A stretch of 64,000 nucleotides of DNA from Acholeplasmataceae bacterium. Lineage in GTDB: Bacteria > Bacillota_I > Bacilli_A > Acholeplasmatales > Acholeplasmataceae. The translations under genes were made by a program, and so were the position numbers. Below, in pieces: positions 40,018 to 49,687 of the stretch. The stretch spans positions 310,001 through 374,000 of the forward strand of contig JAIOQX010000003.1 of assembly GCA_021108415.1 (NCBI GenBank), in the 5' to 3' direction. Each line of letters starts with the position of its first letter. Position 1 is the stretch's first letter. The notes under the pieces are model-generated. The model worked only from the letters and a program-made list of their open reading frames with translations, ran no database searches and had not been told where the DNA came from.

Positions 40018-40046
40018 TTGACAAATAAAAACAATGTGTATATACT
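40018..40046 (+). promoter_or_regulatory. Promoter of ABC transporter/YtrA-like operon
   Basis: TTGACA-AATAAAAACAATGTGTA-TATACT (17-bp spacer) followed by GTGTATGTACGATATATAC dyad-like sequence. Confidence 0.7.
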
Positions 40047-40077
40047 GTGTATGTACGATATATACAGGAGGTACAAA

Positions 40078-40929
40078 ATGAATAGCATAGAAATTAAAAA
40101 TTTAACAAAAAGCTATAAAACATTTACACTAAATAACATTAACCTATCCGTTCCCAAAGGATACATTATGGGTTTTATCGGTGAAAATGGAGCTGGAAAA
40201 ACAACAACGATTAAGACATTATTAAACATTGCCAAAAGAGATCAAGGCGAAGTTACGATATTAGGTAGAGACTTAGATTCAAATGAACTTGACATTAAAT
40301 CTAAGATTGGTTATGTATCAGGTGACATGTTTTATCCTAAAAAATCTATTAAAGAGATTACTAAGGTGTATAAGAGGTTCTATACTCAATGGGATGAATC
40401 ACTATATCAATCATATTTAGTAAAATTTAAATTAGATCCTAACAAAAAGATACATGAATTATCTAAAGGGATGCAACTTAAATATCTAATTACCTTATCA
40501 TTATCTCATCATGCTGAATTACTCATCTTAGATGAACCCACTAGTGGGTTAGATCCAGTAGCTAGAGATAATCTATTAGAATTATTTCAAACGATTATAG
40601 AAGATGAAGAAACAACTATTTTCTTTTCAACACATATTACCAGTGATTTAGAAAAATGTGCTGATTATATTACATTTATCAAAGACGGAAACATCATTGA
40701 ATCATGTTCAAAAGATGATTTGATCGATGCATATCGATATGTGAGTGGTTCAGAAAAAGAATTAGAAATAATGAAAGATCGATTGATATCATTTAAAACA
40801 AATGCATTTGGATTTAATGGATTGATAAAAACAAATAATGTTGTAAAATCAGATACAGCAAAAATTGGTCAACCAACACTTGATGAGATTATGATATTTC
40901 ATACAGCACAAGAAGGAGTTATTTTATGA
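40078..40929 (+). CDS. ABC transporter ATP-binding protein (YtrB-like)
   Basis: GFIGENGAGKTTTIKTLLNI; LSKGMQLKYLITLSLSHHAELLILDEPTSGLDP; AGGAGGT RBS before ATG at 40078. Confidence 0.93.
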   Translation: MNSIEIKNLTKSYKTFTLNNINLSVPKGYIMGFIGENGAGKTTTIKTLLNIAKRDQGEVTILGRDLDSNELDIKSKIGYVSGDMFYPKKSIKEITKVYKRFYTQWDESLYQSYLVKFKLDPNKKIHELSKGMQLKYLITLSLSHHAELLILDEPTSGLDPVARDNLLELFQTIIEDEETTIFFSTHITSDLEKCADYITFIKDGNIIESCSKDDLIDAYRYVSGSEKELEIMKDRLISFKTNAFGFNGLIKTNNVVKSDTAKIGQPTLDEIMIFHTAQEGVIL

Positions 40930-41564
40930 AGAATTTAATTTATAAAGAGTTAGGATTATCAATTAATAAGTTCTTTTATCTTTTACCAATTATTTTAGGT
41001 GGATTACTATTTATTCCTAATTGGATATTTATACTAGTGTTTTTCTATTTCTTTTGGCTAAGTGTTCCAAATATATTTGGTTCATATCTACAACAAGGTG
41101 ACTATAAATTATTATCTGTATTGCCTATTAAAAGAAAAGATATTGCAACTTCTAAGATTTATACCATGTTTATGATTGAAGGACTACATTTAGGAATTGC
41201 AGTTATATTTGGATTCATTCATAATTGGATTTATGGGTCATGGAATTTCTTTTTTGATATAAACTTGGCATTCTTTGGTATTGGTATATTATTGTTTGGG
41301 GTATTTAACATTAGTTTTTTTCCGGGATATTTTAAAACGGCACACTTTTATGGTAAACCACTAATTTTTGCTTCAATTACTACACTAATATATGGGTTCA
41401 TCATTGAGTTTAGTGTTACAAAATATCAATTTGTAAAAGATATATTTGAAGGAACTATAGAGATGCAAGCTATAACGTTTAGTATAACTGCCTTACTTGG
41501 TGTCTTATTAAGCTATTTAGCTTTACGAATCTCTCAAAAAAGAATGATGGAAATTGACTTATGA
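40926..41564 (+). CDS. ABC-2 type transporter permease
   Basis: Six hydrophobic segments, LLSVLPIKRKDIATSKI; overlaps ATPase gene. Confidence 0.75.
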   Translation: MKNLIYKELGLSINKFFYLLPIILGGLLFIPNWIFILVFFYFFWLSVPNIFGSYLQQGDYKLLSVLPIKRKDIATSKIYTMFMIEGLHLGIAVIFGFIHNWIYGSWNFFFDINLAFFGIGILLFGVFNISFFPGYFKTAHFYGKPLIFASITTLIYGFIIEFSVTKYQFVKDIFEGTIEMQAITFSITALLGVLLSYLALRISQKRMMEIDL

Positions 41565-41941
41565 GAAATATTGTCGTGAGAAATACGACTCAAACGCCAA
41601 TATACCAACAAATCTTTGATCAATTGTCTTCTCAAATTATGAATGGTGATTTGAAAGCGGATCAACCCCTACCTTCTATGAGAACAGCAGCAAAAGAATT
41701 AAGGGTAAGTATCATCACAATTAAAAAAACTTGGGAATTACTTGAATCACAAGGTTTGATTTATACGATACAGGGCAAAGGGGCTTATGTAAGAGGTCAC
41801 TCTAAAGTTGATTTAGACGTAAAAAAACTAGAAATCATAAAAGAGGTTATGACAGACGCGATTGATTCTATAAAATCTTATCAATTACCAAAAGAAAAAA
41901 TTATTGAAATTATTAATGACATATATGAAGAAAAAGATTAA
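41561..41941 (+). CDS. GntR family (YtrA subfamily) transcriptional regulator
   Basis: TPIYQQIFDQLSSQIMNGDLKADQPLPSMRTAAKELRVSIITIKKTWELLESQGLIYTIQGKGAYV. Confidence 0.95.
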   Translation: MRNIVVRNTTQTPIYQQIFDQLSSQIMNGDLKADQPLPSMRTAAKELRVSIITIKKTWELLESQGLIYTIQGKGAYVRGHSKVDLDVKKLEIIKEVMTDAIDSIKSYQLPKEKIIEIINDIYEEKD

Positions 41942-42047
41942 GAATGTATTGAAATTTTAGTAAGATGATTGGGCATAAAAAAAACAATTAAAGTGTTTTC
42001 TTATGAGGGTTACAACTCAATATATATATATATATAAATTCATAACA

Positions 42048-42088
42048 CCAACAGATAAAATCGATTTTATTCTGTTGGTATTTTTTTC
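42048..42088 (+). terminator. Rho-independent terminator
   Basis: ACCAACAGATAAAATCGATTTTATTCTGTTGGTATTTTTTT. Confidence 0.8.
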
Positions 42089-42118
42089 ATGTAATTAGAT
42101 AAAATATGATTTTCAAAC

Positions 42119-42159
42119 TTGTGACAAATATTCTCTTATTACAAGAAATAATGTCACAA
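42119..42159. promoter_or_regulatory. Candidate AbiEi operator inverted repeat
   Basis: TTGTGACA (42119-42126) ... TGTCACAA (42152-42159). Confidence 0.5.
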
Positions 42160-42204
42160 AGTTAAATGTTTATGTTATAATGATACTGTAAAATAGGAGG
42201 TGTT

Positions 42205-42867
42205 GTGAAAGTGAAGAAAATAATAAATCAATTATATGAATACATTGAAAAGAAATATAAATATAGTGAACCGTTTCTTTTGAAAGAATTATATGAAGGT
42301 TTTCCGGATGTTAATCAAGGTACAATTAGAGAATCGGTGAGGAGATTACTTGATCAAGAAAAATTGATTAAATCAAAAAATGGTGTCTATGGATTACCAG
42401 ATCCTAATCGAATATTAAAGACAGCTGTATTGAATTCTGAAGATGCCCTTAATAAAAAGTATATCAAGTCTGAAGATGGTAGTGTCATTGGATATAGAAG
42501 CGGATTCTATATTGCAAACGCATTAAGATTAACGACACAAACATCTAGCGATTTAGTGATATACTCTAATGAGGTATCAAAGAAAAAGAGAACCATAAAA
42601 GTTAAAAACATGAGAGTGATCATTAATCAATCTAGAGTTAGAGTGACCAACAAGAATTACAAGTTGCTTCAAGTTTTAGATTTATTCGTTGATTTTAACA
42701 AATTTAGTGAATACTCATTAAATGATTCAAAAGAGAAGATCAGTCATTATCTATATGAGCTAGACTTATCAAATGAAGAGATTGAACATATTGTAGAGGC
42801 ATATCCAAAAGATGCGCAAATACAGTTTTACAAATTGGGAGGGACTCATGCATTTACACACAAATAA
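42205..42867 (+). CDS. abiEi: AbiEi-like type IV antitoxin (copy 2, DUF6088-like)
   Basis: EPFLLKELYEGFPDVNQGTIRESVRRLLDQEKLIKSKNGVYGLP; YRSGFYIANALRLTTQTSSDLVIYSNEVSKKKRT. Confidence 0.8.
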   Translation: MKVKKIINQLYEYIEKKYKYSEPFLLKELYEGFPDVNQGTIRESVRRLLDQEKLIKSKNGVYGLPDPNRILKTAVLNSEDALNKKYIKSEDGSVIGYRSGFYIANALRLTTQTSSDLVIYSNEVSKKKRTIKVKNMRVIINQSRVRVTNKNYKLLQVLDLFVDFNKFSEYSLNDSKEKISHYLYELDLSNEEIEHIVEAYPKDAQIQFYKLGGTHAFTHK

Positions 42868-43801
42868 GAAAGATTTTAAAGAACTTATCATTGCGACTGC
42901 ATCACATACACCAGGACTTCAAAATCATCAAGTAGAAAAAGATTATTATGTTTCATTGTTCCTTAAAGAATTATCTAAGATTGATAATAATGTAGAAATT
43001 GTATTTAAAGGAGGAACATCTCTATCGAAATGCTATGATGTGATAGATCGGTTTTCAGAAGATATAGATTTAACGATTAAGTTTCCTAATGTGAAAGCTG
43101 GTCGAGGCTTACGAAAAAGATTGAAAGAAAATATAATCGCTACGATTGATAAACTTGGAATGAAATTTCTTAATCCTGATGAGGTTCAATCGGATAGAGA
43201 TTTTAATCATTATGACATCGAATTTGAAAGATTGTTTGAATCTACCCCTGAGATGATTCCGCATATTAAGATTGAGACAATTGTGGTTTATAAGCCTTAT
43301 CCTTGTTTGAAGAAGGATGTGAGTAACTATATAACAAAATATCTATCTAAACTAGAAGAAGGACCAGATTTAATCGATAGATATGATTTAGAGACATTTG
43401 AAATGAGCATTCAATCCATCAACCGTACGTTTATAGATAAACTGTTTGCTTTATGTGATTATCATTTAGAAAAAACTTATGATCGTTATTCAAGACATAT
43501 TTATGATATTCACATGATTTGTAATAGTGAGTTTTTAGATAAGAAAGTGGTTACTGATATCACTGATGATGTCATATCTGACAGACAACGACTATCGGTT
43601 CGTAATCCATCAGCAAAACCCGGATCTAAACCTAAAGAGATATTAAAAGAAATCATTGATAAAAAAGTATTTGAATCAGATTATAATGAAATTACTTCAG
43701 GATTCATATATAAAAAAGTGAGTTATGAGACATGTATTGATTCCCTGAAGGCTGTCTTGGAATACAAACTAGTTCCTGAAGTGATAAAAGAATATGAATG
43801 A
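42848..43801 (+). CDS. abiEii: AbiEii/AbiGii nucleotidyltransferase toxin (copy 2)
   Basis: VEIVFKGGTSLSKCYDVIDRFSEDIDLTI; RHIYDIHMIC; start set at MHLHTNK. Confidence 0.92.
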   Translation: MHLHTNKKDFKELIIATASHTPGLQNHQVEKDYYVSLFLKELSKIDNNVEIVFKGGTSLSKCYDVIDRFSEDIDLTIKFPNVKAGRGLRKRLKENIIATIDKLGMKFLNPDEVQSDRDFNHYDIEFERLFESTPEMIPHIKIETIVVYKPYPCLKKDVSNYITKYLSKLEEGPDLIDRYDLETFEMSIQSINRTFIDKLFALCDYHLEKTYDRYSRHIYDIHMICNSEFLDKKVVTDITDDVISDRQRLSVRNPSAKPGSKPKEILKEIIDKKVFESDYNEITSGFIYKKVSYETCIDSLKAVLEYKLVPEVIKEYE

Positions 43802-43963
43802 TTCGCCTTAAAAACTTGCTTATATAGTGAAACATCAGCAAATTATTCATGCGAAATTTAGATAAATATGTCTATGATGAATATGATCAATCATTTTTTA
43901 AAATCAGTATAGTTTATTCTATATGCAATATAATGCTTATTAAAGTTATTCAATAATCAAGAG

Positions 43964-43991
43964 ATGCAGCTGAAATAAAGCTGCATTTTTT
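43964..43991 (+). terminator. Rho-independent terminator
   Basis: ATGCAGCT-gaaataa-AGCTGCATTTTTT. Confidence 0.75.
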
Positions 43992-44072
43992 ATTTAAAAA
44001 ATATTAATAAAGTAAAAAATATATTCTAACCCTACTATATGATGAAGAATGAATTGAGATGGGAGACATATA

Positions 44073-45014
44073 ATGACAGATCATCCATTAGAAGATTTAG
44101 TCGATCTATATCTAGCAGAAAAAGATATTAAAAGAGAAACATGGGAACTCTATCATACAATATTGATTCAGTATATAGCCTATTTAAAAACTCAAAAAAT
44201 CATATATGCTAAAAAAAGTGATGTATTAAGTTTCATAGATTATAAAAAACGCCAAAATTATTCTACTCAATGGATCTATCATCTTATTAGCACAATCAAA
44301 GGCCTATATCAATATCTAGCGTTTAATCAAAAGCGATTAGATCTTGATGATATATATGCCTATGACATCACAGAGTCTATTAAAAATGTAAGTATCAAAA
44401 AAAAATTTGATAAACAAACATTAGAAATACATGAAGCCAAACATTTAATTTTATGTACTAAACAAATGAGAAAATATATTTGGCATTATAGAGATCATGC
44501 AATCATTTATTTAATGATTGTGACAGGTATCAGATCAGTTGAGGTTAGACGTGCAAGAATCAAAGATTTAAAAAAGATAAATAGTCAGCATGTTTTATAC
44601 ATTCAAGGTAAAGGTATGTCATCAAAAGATGATTATGTTAAAATCTCAAAAGGTCTAAAAGATGCGATTGATGATTATCTAAATCTCAGAAGTGATAAAA
44701 ATCCATATCTATTTATTTCTCATTCAAAAAGATCTGATGTGCCTTATTTATCTAGGACTTTTTTTAACAGGATGCTTAAAAGGGTTTTAGGTGATTCAGG
44801 CTTTGATCCAAACTATATCACAGCTCATTGTCTAAGACATACCGCAGCTAGCCTAAATCTAAAAAGAGGTGGGAGCTTAGAAGAGACTAAAAGATTTATG
44901 AGGCACAGTAATCTATCAACTACTTTAATTTATTCACATATGGTAAAAACAATAGAAGATGATACAGAAAATCAAGTAGAGCATTATATTTTAAATGATG
45001 ATTCTGATCTGTAA
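44073..45014 (+). CDS. Tyrosine recombinase/integrase (Xer-like), paralog 1
   Basis: GIRSVEVRRARIKDL; HCLRHTAASL; RHSNLSTTLIYSHMV (R...HxxR...H...Y). Confidence 0.93.
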   Translation: MTDHPLEDLVDLYLAEKDIKRETWELYHTILIQYIAYLKTQKIIYAKKSDVLSFIDYKKRQNYSTQWIYHLISTIKGLYQYLAFNQKRLDLDDIYAYDITESIKNVSIKKKFDKQTLEIHEAKHLILCTKQMRKYIWHYRDHAIIYLMIVTGIRSVEVRRARIKDLKKINSQHVLYIQGKGMSSKDDYVKISKGLKDAIDDYLNLRSDKNPYLFISHSKRSDVPYLSRTFFNRMLKRVLGDSGFDPNYITAHCLRHTAASLNLKRGGSLEETKRFMRHSNLSTTLIYSHMVKTIEDDTENQVEHYILNDDSDL

Positions 45015-45025
45015 TACAAGCGCTT

Positions 45026-46018
45026 ATGATTAAAAATAAAGGAGAGATCACTCTGTCTAAACATGAACTAGAAAAATTAAGTATCGATTATCTCAATCAA
45101 AAAGAAATCTCTAAAGCTACCCTTAAAGCTTATCGATTAGCGTTTAAGTTTTATATAGATTATTTAAAAGAAAATGATATCCTTTATGCGAAAACATCTG
45201 ATGTGATTAAATATAGAGCATATAGAAAAAGTTTAGGACATTCATCAGAATACATCTATATTCATATCACTGCTTTAAAGGGATTATATAAATATTTAAA
45301 AATCAATCAAAGATCTTTAAATCTATCGGTTTTATATCGATATGACATCATGGCTAGTATTAAAAATGAGCGGATCAACTACCATATCAAAAAGCCTATT
45401 TTAACCAAAGAAGATGCTAAGTATTTAATCAATTATACTAAAAATAGACGCATTCATATGTTCGATTATAGAAATCATGCGATCATCTATTTGATGATCA
45501 CAAGTGGTATTAGATCAGTTGAAGCTATATTTGCTATGAGATCAGATTACAAAATCGCAGATGATAGACATATTTTATATATCGAAAAAAATCATAGTTT
45601 TGTTAATTTATCCAAAGGTGCGATCATTGCTTTAAATGAATATCTAGATTTAAGAAAAGATAAGAATCCTTATTTATTTGTATCACACCATAAATTAGAT
45701 GATAACTCTCATCTTTCTGTTCACTATATCAGTCATATGTTTAGAAAACTCATAAAGACTTCTAAACTAAGTCATCTTGGACTTACGCCTCACAGCTTAA
45801 GACATGCTGTTGGAGCATTTAATCTCTTAAGAGGCGCTTCACTTATAGACACTAAAAATTTGTTAAGACATAAAAATATTAAGTCAACTTTGATCTATCA
45901 AGAGCACATTAAAAAGATGAGTGAAAGCGTAGAAGAAAAACTTGAAGCGTTCATCTTAAAAGAAGAACACCTAACTTACTATAATGATTTTATTTCCTAT
46001 CTCGAATCAGAGATTTAA
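45026..46018 (+). CDS. Tyrosine recombinase/integrase (Xer-like), paralog 2
   Basis: GIRSVEAIFAM; HSLRHAVGAF; RHKNIKSTLIYQEHI; same architecture as paralog 1. Confidence 0.92.
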   Translation: MIKNKGEITLSKHELEKLSIDYLNQKEISKATLKAYRLAFKFYIDYLKENDILYAKTSDVIKYRAYRKSLGHSSEYIYIHITALKGLYKYLKINQRSLNLSVLYRYDIMASIKNERINYHIKKPILTKEDAKYLINYTKNRRIHMFDYRNHAIIYLMITSGIRSVEAIFAMRSDYKIADDRHILYIEKNHSFVNLSKGAIIALNEYLDLRKDKNPYLFVSHHKLDDNSHLSVHYISHMFRKLIKTSKLSHLGLTPHSLRHAVGAFNLLRGASLIDTKNLLRHKNIKSTLIYQEHIKKMSESVEEKLEAFILKEEHLTYYNDFISYLESEI

Positions 46019-46058
46019 TATATATGAATGATCAACTCAATGGATATGATTTTAAACT

Positions 46059-46088
46059 AGCACTTAAGCCTTTTAAGTGCTCTTTTTA
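46059..46088 (+). terminator. Rho-independent terminator
   Basis: AGCACTTAA-gcctt-TTAAGTGCTCTTTTT. Confidence 0.75.
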
Positions 46089-46187
46089 TATGTTTTATAA
46101 CTCATTAGAAAGAGTTATGAAAGTTTTGTTCTATAATTTAACAAAAATCACCATTTACCCTTGTAATTTTTACCTTTTTCGTATAAA

Positions 46188-46847
46188 ATGAAATTATTCA
46201 AATTTAGAACAATGGATGTGATGATATTGAGTGATAATTCATTTTTTAAACCAACGGCCCTTTATAAAGAATTTATGATCCTAGATCTAATTGAAAAAGA
46301 TGCACACATCACACAACGAGAGATTGCTCAATCAATTGGAATTGCTGTATCTTTGGTCAACAATTATTTAGATGTTTATGAGAAAAAGGGATTCATAAAA
46401 AGAAAATATAAATCAACTAAATCAGTTGAGTATTTTATGACGAAAAGTGGTTTAGAAAGAAGAAAATTACTTAATATATGGTATTTAAATGCTTCATATA
46501 ACGTTTATCTATCAGCAAAAGATAATATCATCATGTTTTTAGATCAAATCATAGAAAAAGGATTCAAAAGAATTTTATTATATGGTGCAGGAGAAGTCGC
46601 AGAGATATTACTTCAAGTCTTAAATGATTATGATAAACTGCCATTAAAGATTTTAGCAGTCATTGATGATGACACTAGTAAACAGGATAAAAAGATTGTA
46701 AGTAAGTTAATTATTAATCTTAATCAAATAAGTGATTATAATCACGATGGTATCCTTATCGCAAGTTATAAACATCATATCTCAATTAGAAATCATCTAG
46801 AGAGTATTAAGTATCCAAAAGATAAAATTATAGAGTTTTTTCAATAA
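46188..46847 (+). CDS. Winged-helix regulator fused to Rossmann-like nucleotide-sugar-sensing domain
   Basis: [35 protein letters not shown] (wHTH); [35 protein letters not shown] (Rossmann/FlaA1 N-terminal-like). Confidence 0.8.
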   Translation: MKLFKFRTMDVMILSDNSFFKPTALYKEFMILDLIEKDAHITQREIAQSIGIAVSLVNNYLDVYEKKGFIKRKYKSTKSVEYFMTKSGLERRKLLNIWYLNASYNVYLSAKDNIIMFLDQIIEKGFKRILLYGAGEVAEILLQVLNDYDKLPLKILAVIDDDTSKQDKKIVSKLIINLNQISDYNHDGILIASYKHHISIRNHLESIKYPKDKIIEFFQ

Positions 46848-46858
46848 GGGAGGAACAT

Positions 46859-48025
46859 ATGAAAATCGCAGTTGTTGGTACAGGTTATGTAGGACTATCT
46901 AATGCAGTCTTATTTAGTCAACATCATGAAGTTATAACACTAGATGTAGTTAAAGAGAGAGTTGATTTAGTCAATAATAAAAAATCACCTATTGTAGATG
47001 TTGAATTAGAAGAATATCTAAAAAACAAAGATTTAAATCTTAAGGCAACTCTTGATAAAAGTGAAGCATATCAAGATGCATCATTTGTTGTGATAGCAAC
47101 ACCTACAAATTATGATCCAAATAAAAACTATTTTGATACATCAACTGTTGATGGTGTTATTACTGATATAGCAAAATATAATCCAAAAGCTACTATTATT
47201 GTAAAGTCAACAATACCTGTAGGCTATACAAAAGAACAAAGAGAAAAACATCCAAATTTAAAAATTATATTCTCACCAGAGTTCTTAAGAGAAGGAAAAG
47301 CATTATATGATAATCTATATCCTTCTAGAATTGTTGTAGGTGAACATTCTAAAGAAGCTGAAATGTTTGCAGATCTATTAAAAGAAGCAGCAATAAAAAA
47401 AGATATACCAGTTTTATTTACGAGTTCTACAGAAGCTGAAGCCATTAAACTTTTCTCAAATACTTATCTTGCGATGAGAGTTGCATTCTTTAATGAATTA
47501 GATACTTATGCAGAAGTTAGAGGTCTAGATTCAAAAGAAATCATTGAAGGTGTTGGACTAGATCCAAGAATTGGATCTCATTATAACAATCCTTCATTTG
47601 GATATGGTGGATATTGTCTACCTAAAGATACAAAGCAATTGCTTGCTAATTATCAAGATGTTCCACAGAATATCATGGCAGCAATAGTGGATGCAAATAG
47701 AACCAGAAAAGATCATATCTCAGATAGTATCTTAGCTAAAAAACCAAATATAGTCGGTATATATAGACTTGTTATGAAAAGTGATTCAGATAATTTTAGA
47801 CAATCAGCCATCCAAGGCATTATGAAACGTTTAAAAGCAAAAGGTATTGAGGTTGTAGTCTATGAACCTGTATTAAAAGAAAATGAATTCTATGGTTCAA
47901 AAGTTATTAGAGATATTAATCAATTTAATGATATGTGTGATGTTATTGTGTCAAATAGATTTTATAAAGAGTTAGAAAATGTTAAAGAAAAAGTTTATAC
48001 GAGAGACTTATTTAATAGAGATTAG
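46859..48025 (+). CDS. ugd: Nucleotide-sugar dehydrogenase (UDP-glucose 6-dehydrogenase)
   Basis: [50 protein letters not shown]. Confidence 0.96.
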   Translation: MKIAVVGTGYVGLSNAVLFSQHHEVITLDVVKERVDLVNNKKSPIVDVELEEYLKNKDLNLKATLDKSEAYQDASFVVIATPTNYDPNKNYFDTSTVDGVITDIAKYNPKATIIVKSTIPVGYTKEQREKHPNLKIIFSPEFLREGKALYDNLYPSRIVVGEHSKEAEMFADLLKEAAIKKDIPVLFTSSTEAEAIKLFSNTYLAMRVAFFNELDTYAEVRGLDSKEIIEGVGLDPRIGSHYNNPSFGYGGYCLPKDTKQLLANYQDVPQNIMAAIVDANRTRKDHISDSILAKKPNIVGIYRLVMKSDSDNFRQSAIQGIMKRLKAKGIEVVVYEPVLKENEFYGSKVIRDINQFNDMCDVIVSNRFYKELENVKEKVYTRDLFNRD

Positions 48026-48036
48026 GGGATTTGTCA

Positions 48037-49044
48037 ATGAATGATACATATTTAGTAACTGGTGCAGCAGGATTTATAGGCTATTATTTATCTAAAAGAT
48101 TATTAATTGAAGGTTATAATGTTGTTGGTGTAGATAATCTCAATGATTATTATGATGTGAATTTAAAATATACTAGACTAGAGTTATTAAATGAAAGTAG
48201 TAATTTTAAATTTCATAAAATAGATATATCTGATAAATTAGCTTTGGAAAATATATTTAAAACTTATAAAATTGATTATGTTATTAATTTAGCTGCACAA
48301 GCTGGTGTAAGATATTCTATTGAAAATCCTGATGTCTATATACAAAGCAATATCATCGGAACTTATAATATTCTTGAGATGTGTAGACATTATCATATTA
48401 AGCATTTAGTATACGCTTCAAGTAGTTCTGTATACGGAGCAAATAAAAAAGTTCCTTACGAAGAAACAGATTTTGTTGACCATCCTGTTTCACTTTATGC
48501 AGCAACTAAGAAGAGTAATGAACTTATGGCTCATACATACAGTCATCTATATGACATACCATCAACCGGACTAAGATTCTTTACGGTTTATGGTCCCTTA
48601 GGAAGACCGGATATGGCATATTTTGGATTTACTGATAAATATTTTAATAATGAAACGATTAAAATATTTAATAATGGTGATTTTGAAAATGATATGTATA
48701 GAGATTTCACTTATGTAGATGATATCGTTGAAGGCATTATGAGGGTCCTTAAAACTCCACCTAAAGATGAGAATCCGATGCATAGAGTTTTAAATATTGG
48801 TAATAATAAACCAGAAAAATTAATGTATTTCATCAATACATTGGAAGAGTGTTTATCAAATTCTTTAAATAAAAAGATAGAATTTAGTAAAGAATTTGAA
48901 CCCATAAAACCTGGTGATGTTCATAAAACATATGCATCTACAAAGATACTAGAAAATTTAGTTGGTTTTAAACCAGACACATCTATTAAAGATGGGTTGC
49001 AAAAATTTACAGATTGGTATGTTTCATACTATAAAAAAGGATAA
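48037..49044 (+). CDS. NAD-dependent epimerase (UDP-glucuronate 4-epimerase-like)
   Basis: VTGAAGFIGYYLSKRLL; LAAQAGVRYSIENPD; YAATKKSNELMAHTYSHLYDIPSTGLRFFTVYGP. Confidence 0.93.
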   Translation: MNDTYLVTGAAGFIGYYLSKRLLIEGYNVVGVDNLNDYYDVNLKYTRLELLNESSNFKFHKIDISDKLALENIFKTYKIDYVINLAAQAGVRYSIENPDVYIQSNIIGTYNILEMCRHYHIKHLVYASSSSVYGANKKVPYEETDFVDHPVSLYAATKKSNELMAHTYSHLYDIPSTGLRFFTVYGPLGRPDMAYFGFTDKYFNNETIKIFNNGDFENDMYRDFTYVDDIVEGIMRVLKTPPKDENPMHRVLNIGNNKPEKLMYFINTLEECLSNSLNKKIEFSKEFEPIKPGDVHKTYASTKILENLVGFKPDTSIKDGLQKFTDWYVSYYKKG

Positions 49045-49049
49045 ATAAT

Positions 49050-49679
49050 ATGTTTTATATAAAATTTAAAAGATTTTATGATACTGTAATAGCATTTATA
49101 GGATTGGTAATACTATCTCCATTATTCTTTTTGTTAGTTGTCTTAATTAAAATAGATTCAAAAGGTCCAATCCTTTTTAGACAAAAAAGAATTGGACGTC
49201 ATAAAAAACATTTTTATATTCTAAAATTTAGAACAATGAAAATAGATACACCAAAAGATACACCAACTCATATGCTAGAAAATCCAAAACAATGGATTAC
49301 TAAAATGGGTAAGTTCTTAAGAAAAACTAGTTTAGATGAACTACCACAAATTATTAATATTCTTAAAGGTGATATGTCTATCATAGGTCCTAGACCTGCA
49401 TTATGGAATCAATTTGACTTGGTTGAAGAAAGAGATAAATATGATGTGCATGATTTATATCCAGGTTTAACTGGATATGCACAAATACATGGTAGAGATG
49501 AACTCCCTATCATTGAAAAAGCAAAGTTAGATGGATATTATGTAGATAATATAAATCTTTGGTTAGATATAAGAGTTTTCTTTGGAACTATCATTAGTAT
49601 ATTTAAATCTGATGGGGTTGTTGAAGGTGGAACTGGAGAATTAGAAAAGAAACAAATAGACTTAAAAGAAAATAAGTAG
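49050..49679 (+). CDS. Initiating sugar transferase (undecaprenyl-phosphate glycosyl-1-phosphate transferase)
   Basis: KRFYDTVIAFIGLVIL; GPILFRQKRIGRHKKHFYILKFRTMK; SLDELPQIINILKGDMSIIGPRPA. Confidence 0.96.
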   Translation: MFYIKFKRFYDTVIAFIGLVILSPLFFLLVVLIKIDSKGPILFRQKRIGRHKKHFYILKFRTMKIDTPKDTPTHMLENPKQWITKMGKFLRKTSLDELPQIINILKGDMSIIGPRPALWNQFDLVEERDKYDVHDLYPGLTGYAQIHGRDELPIIEKAKLDGYYVDNINLWLDIRVFFGTIISIFKSDGVVEGGTGELEKKQIDLKENK

Positions 49680-49687
49680 GTATACCT

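Noticed and set aside
42020-42040. (AT)n microsatellite as phase-variable tract
   Set aside because: Short AT run in an intergenic region before a terminator, not within a promoter spacer or coding start; expected in AT-rich DNA.
49050-49679. Sugar transferase region as separate operon start
   Set aside because: Gene is spaced only a few bp from its neighbours; no terminator or promoter break seen.
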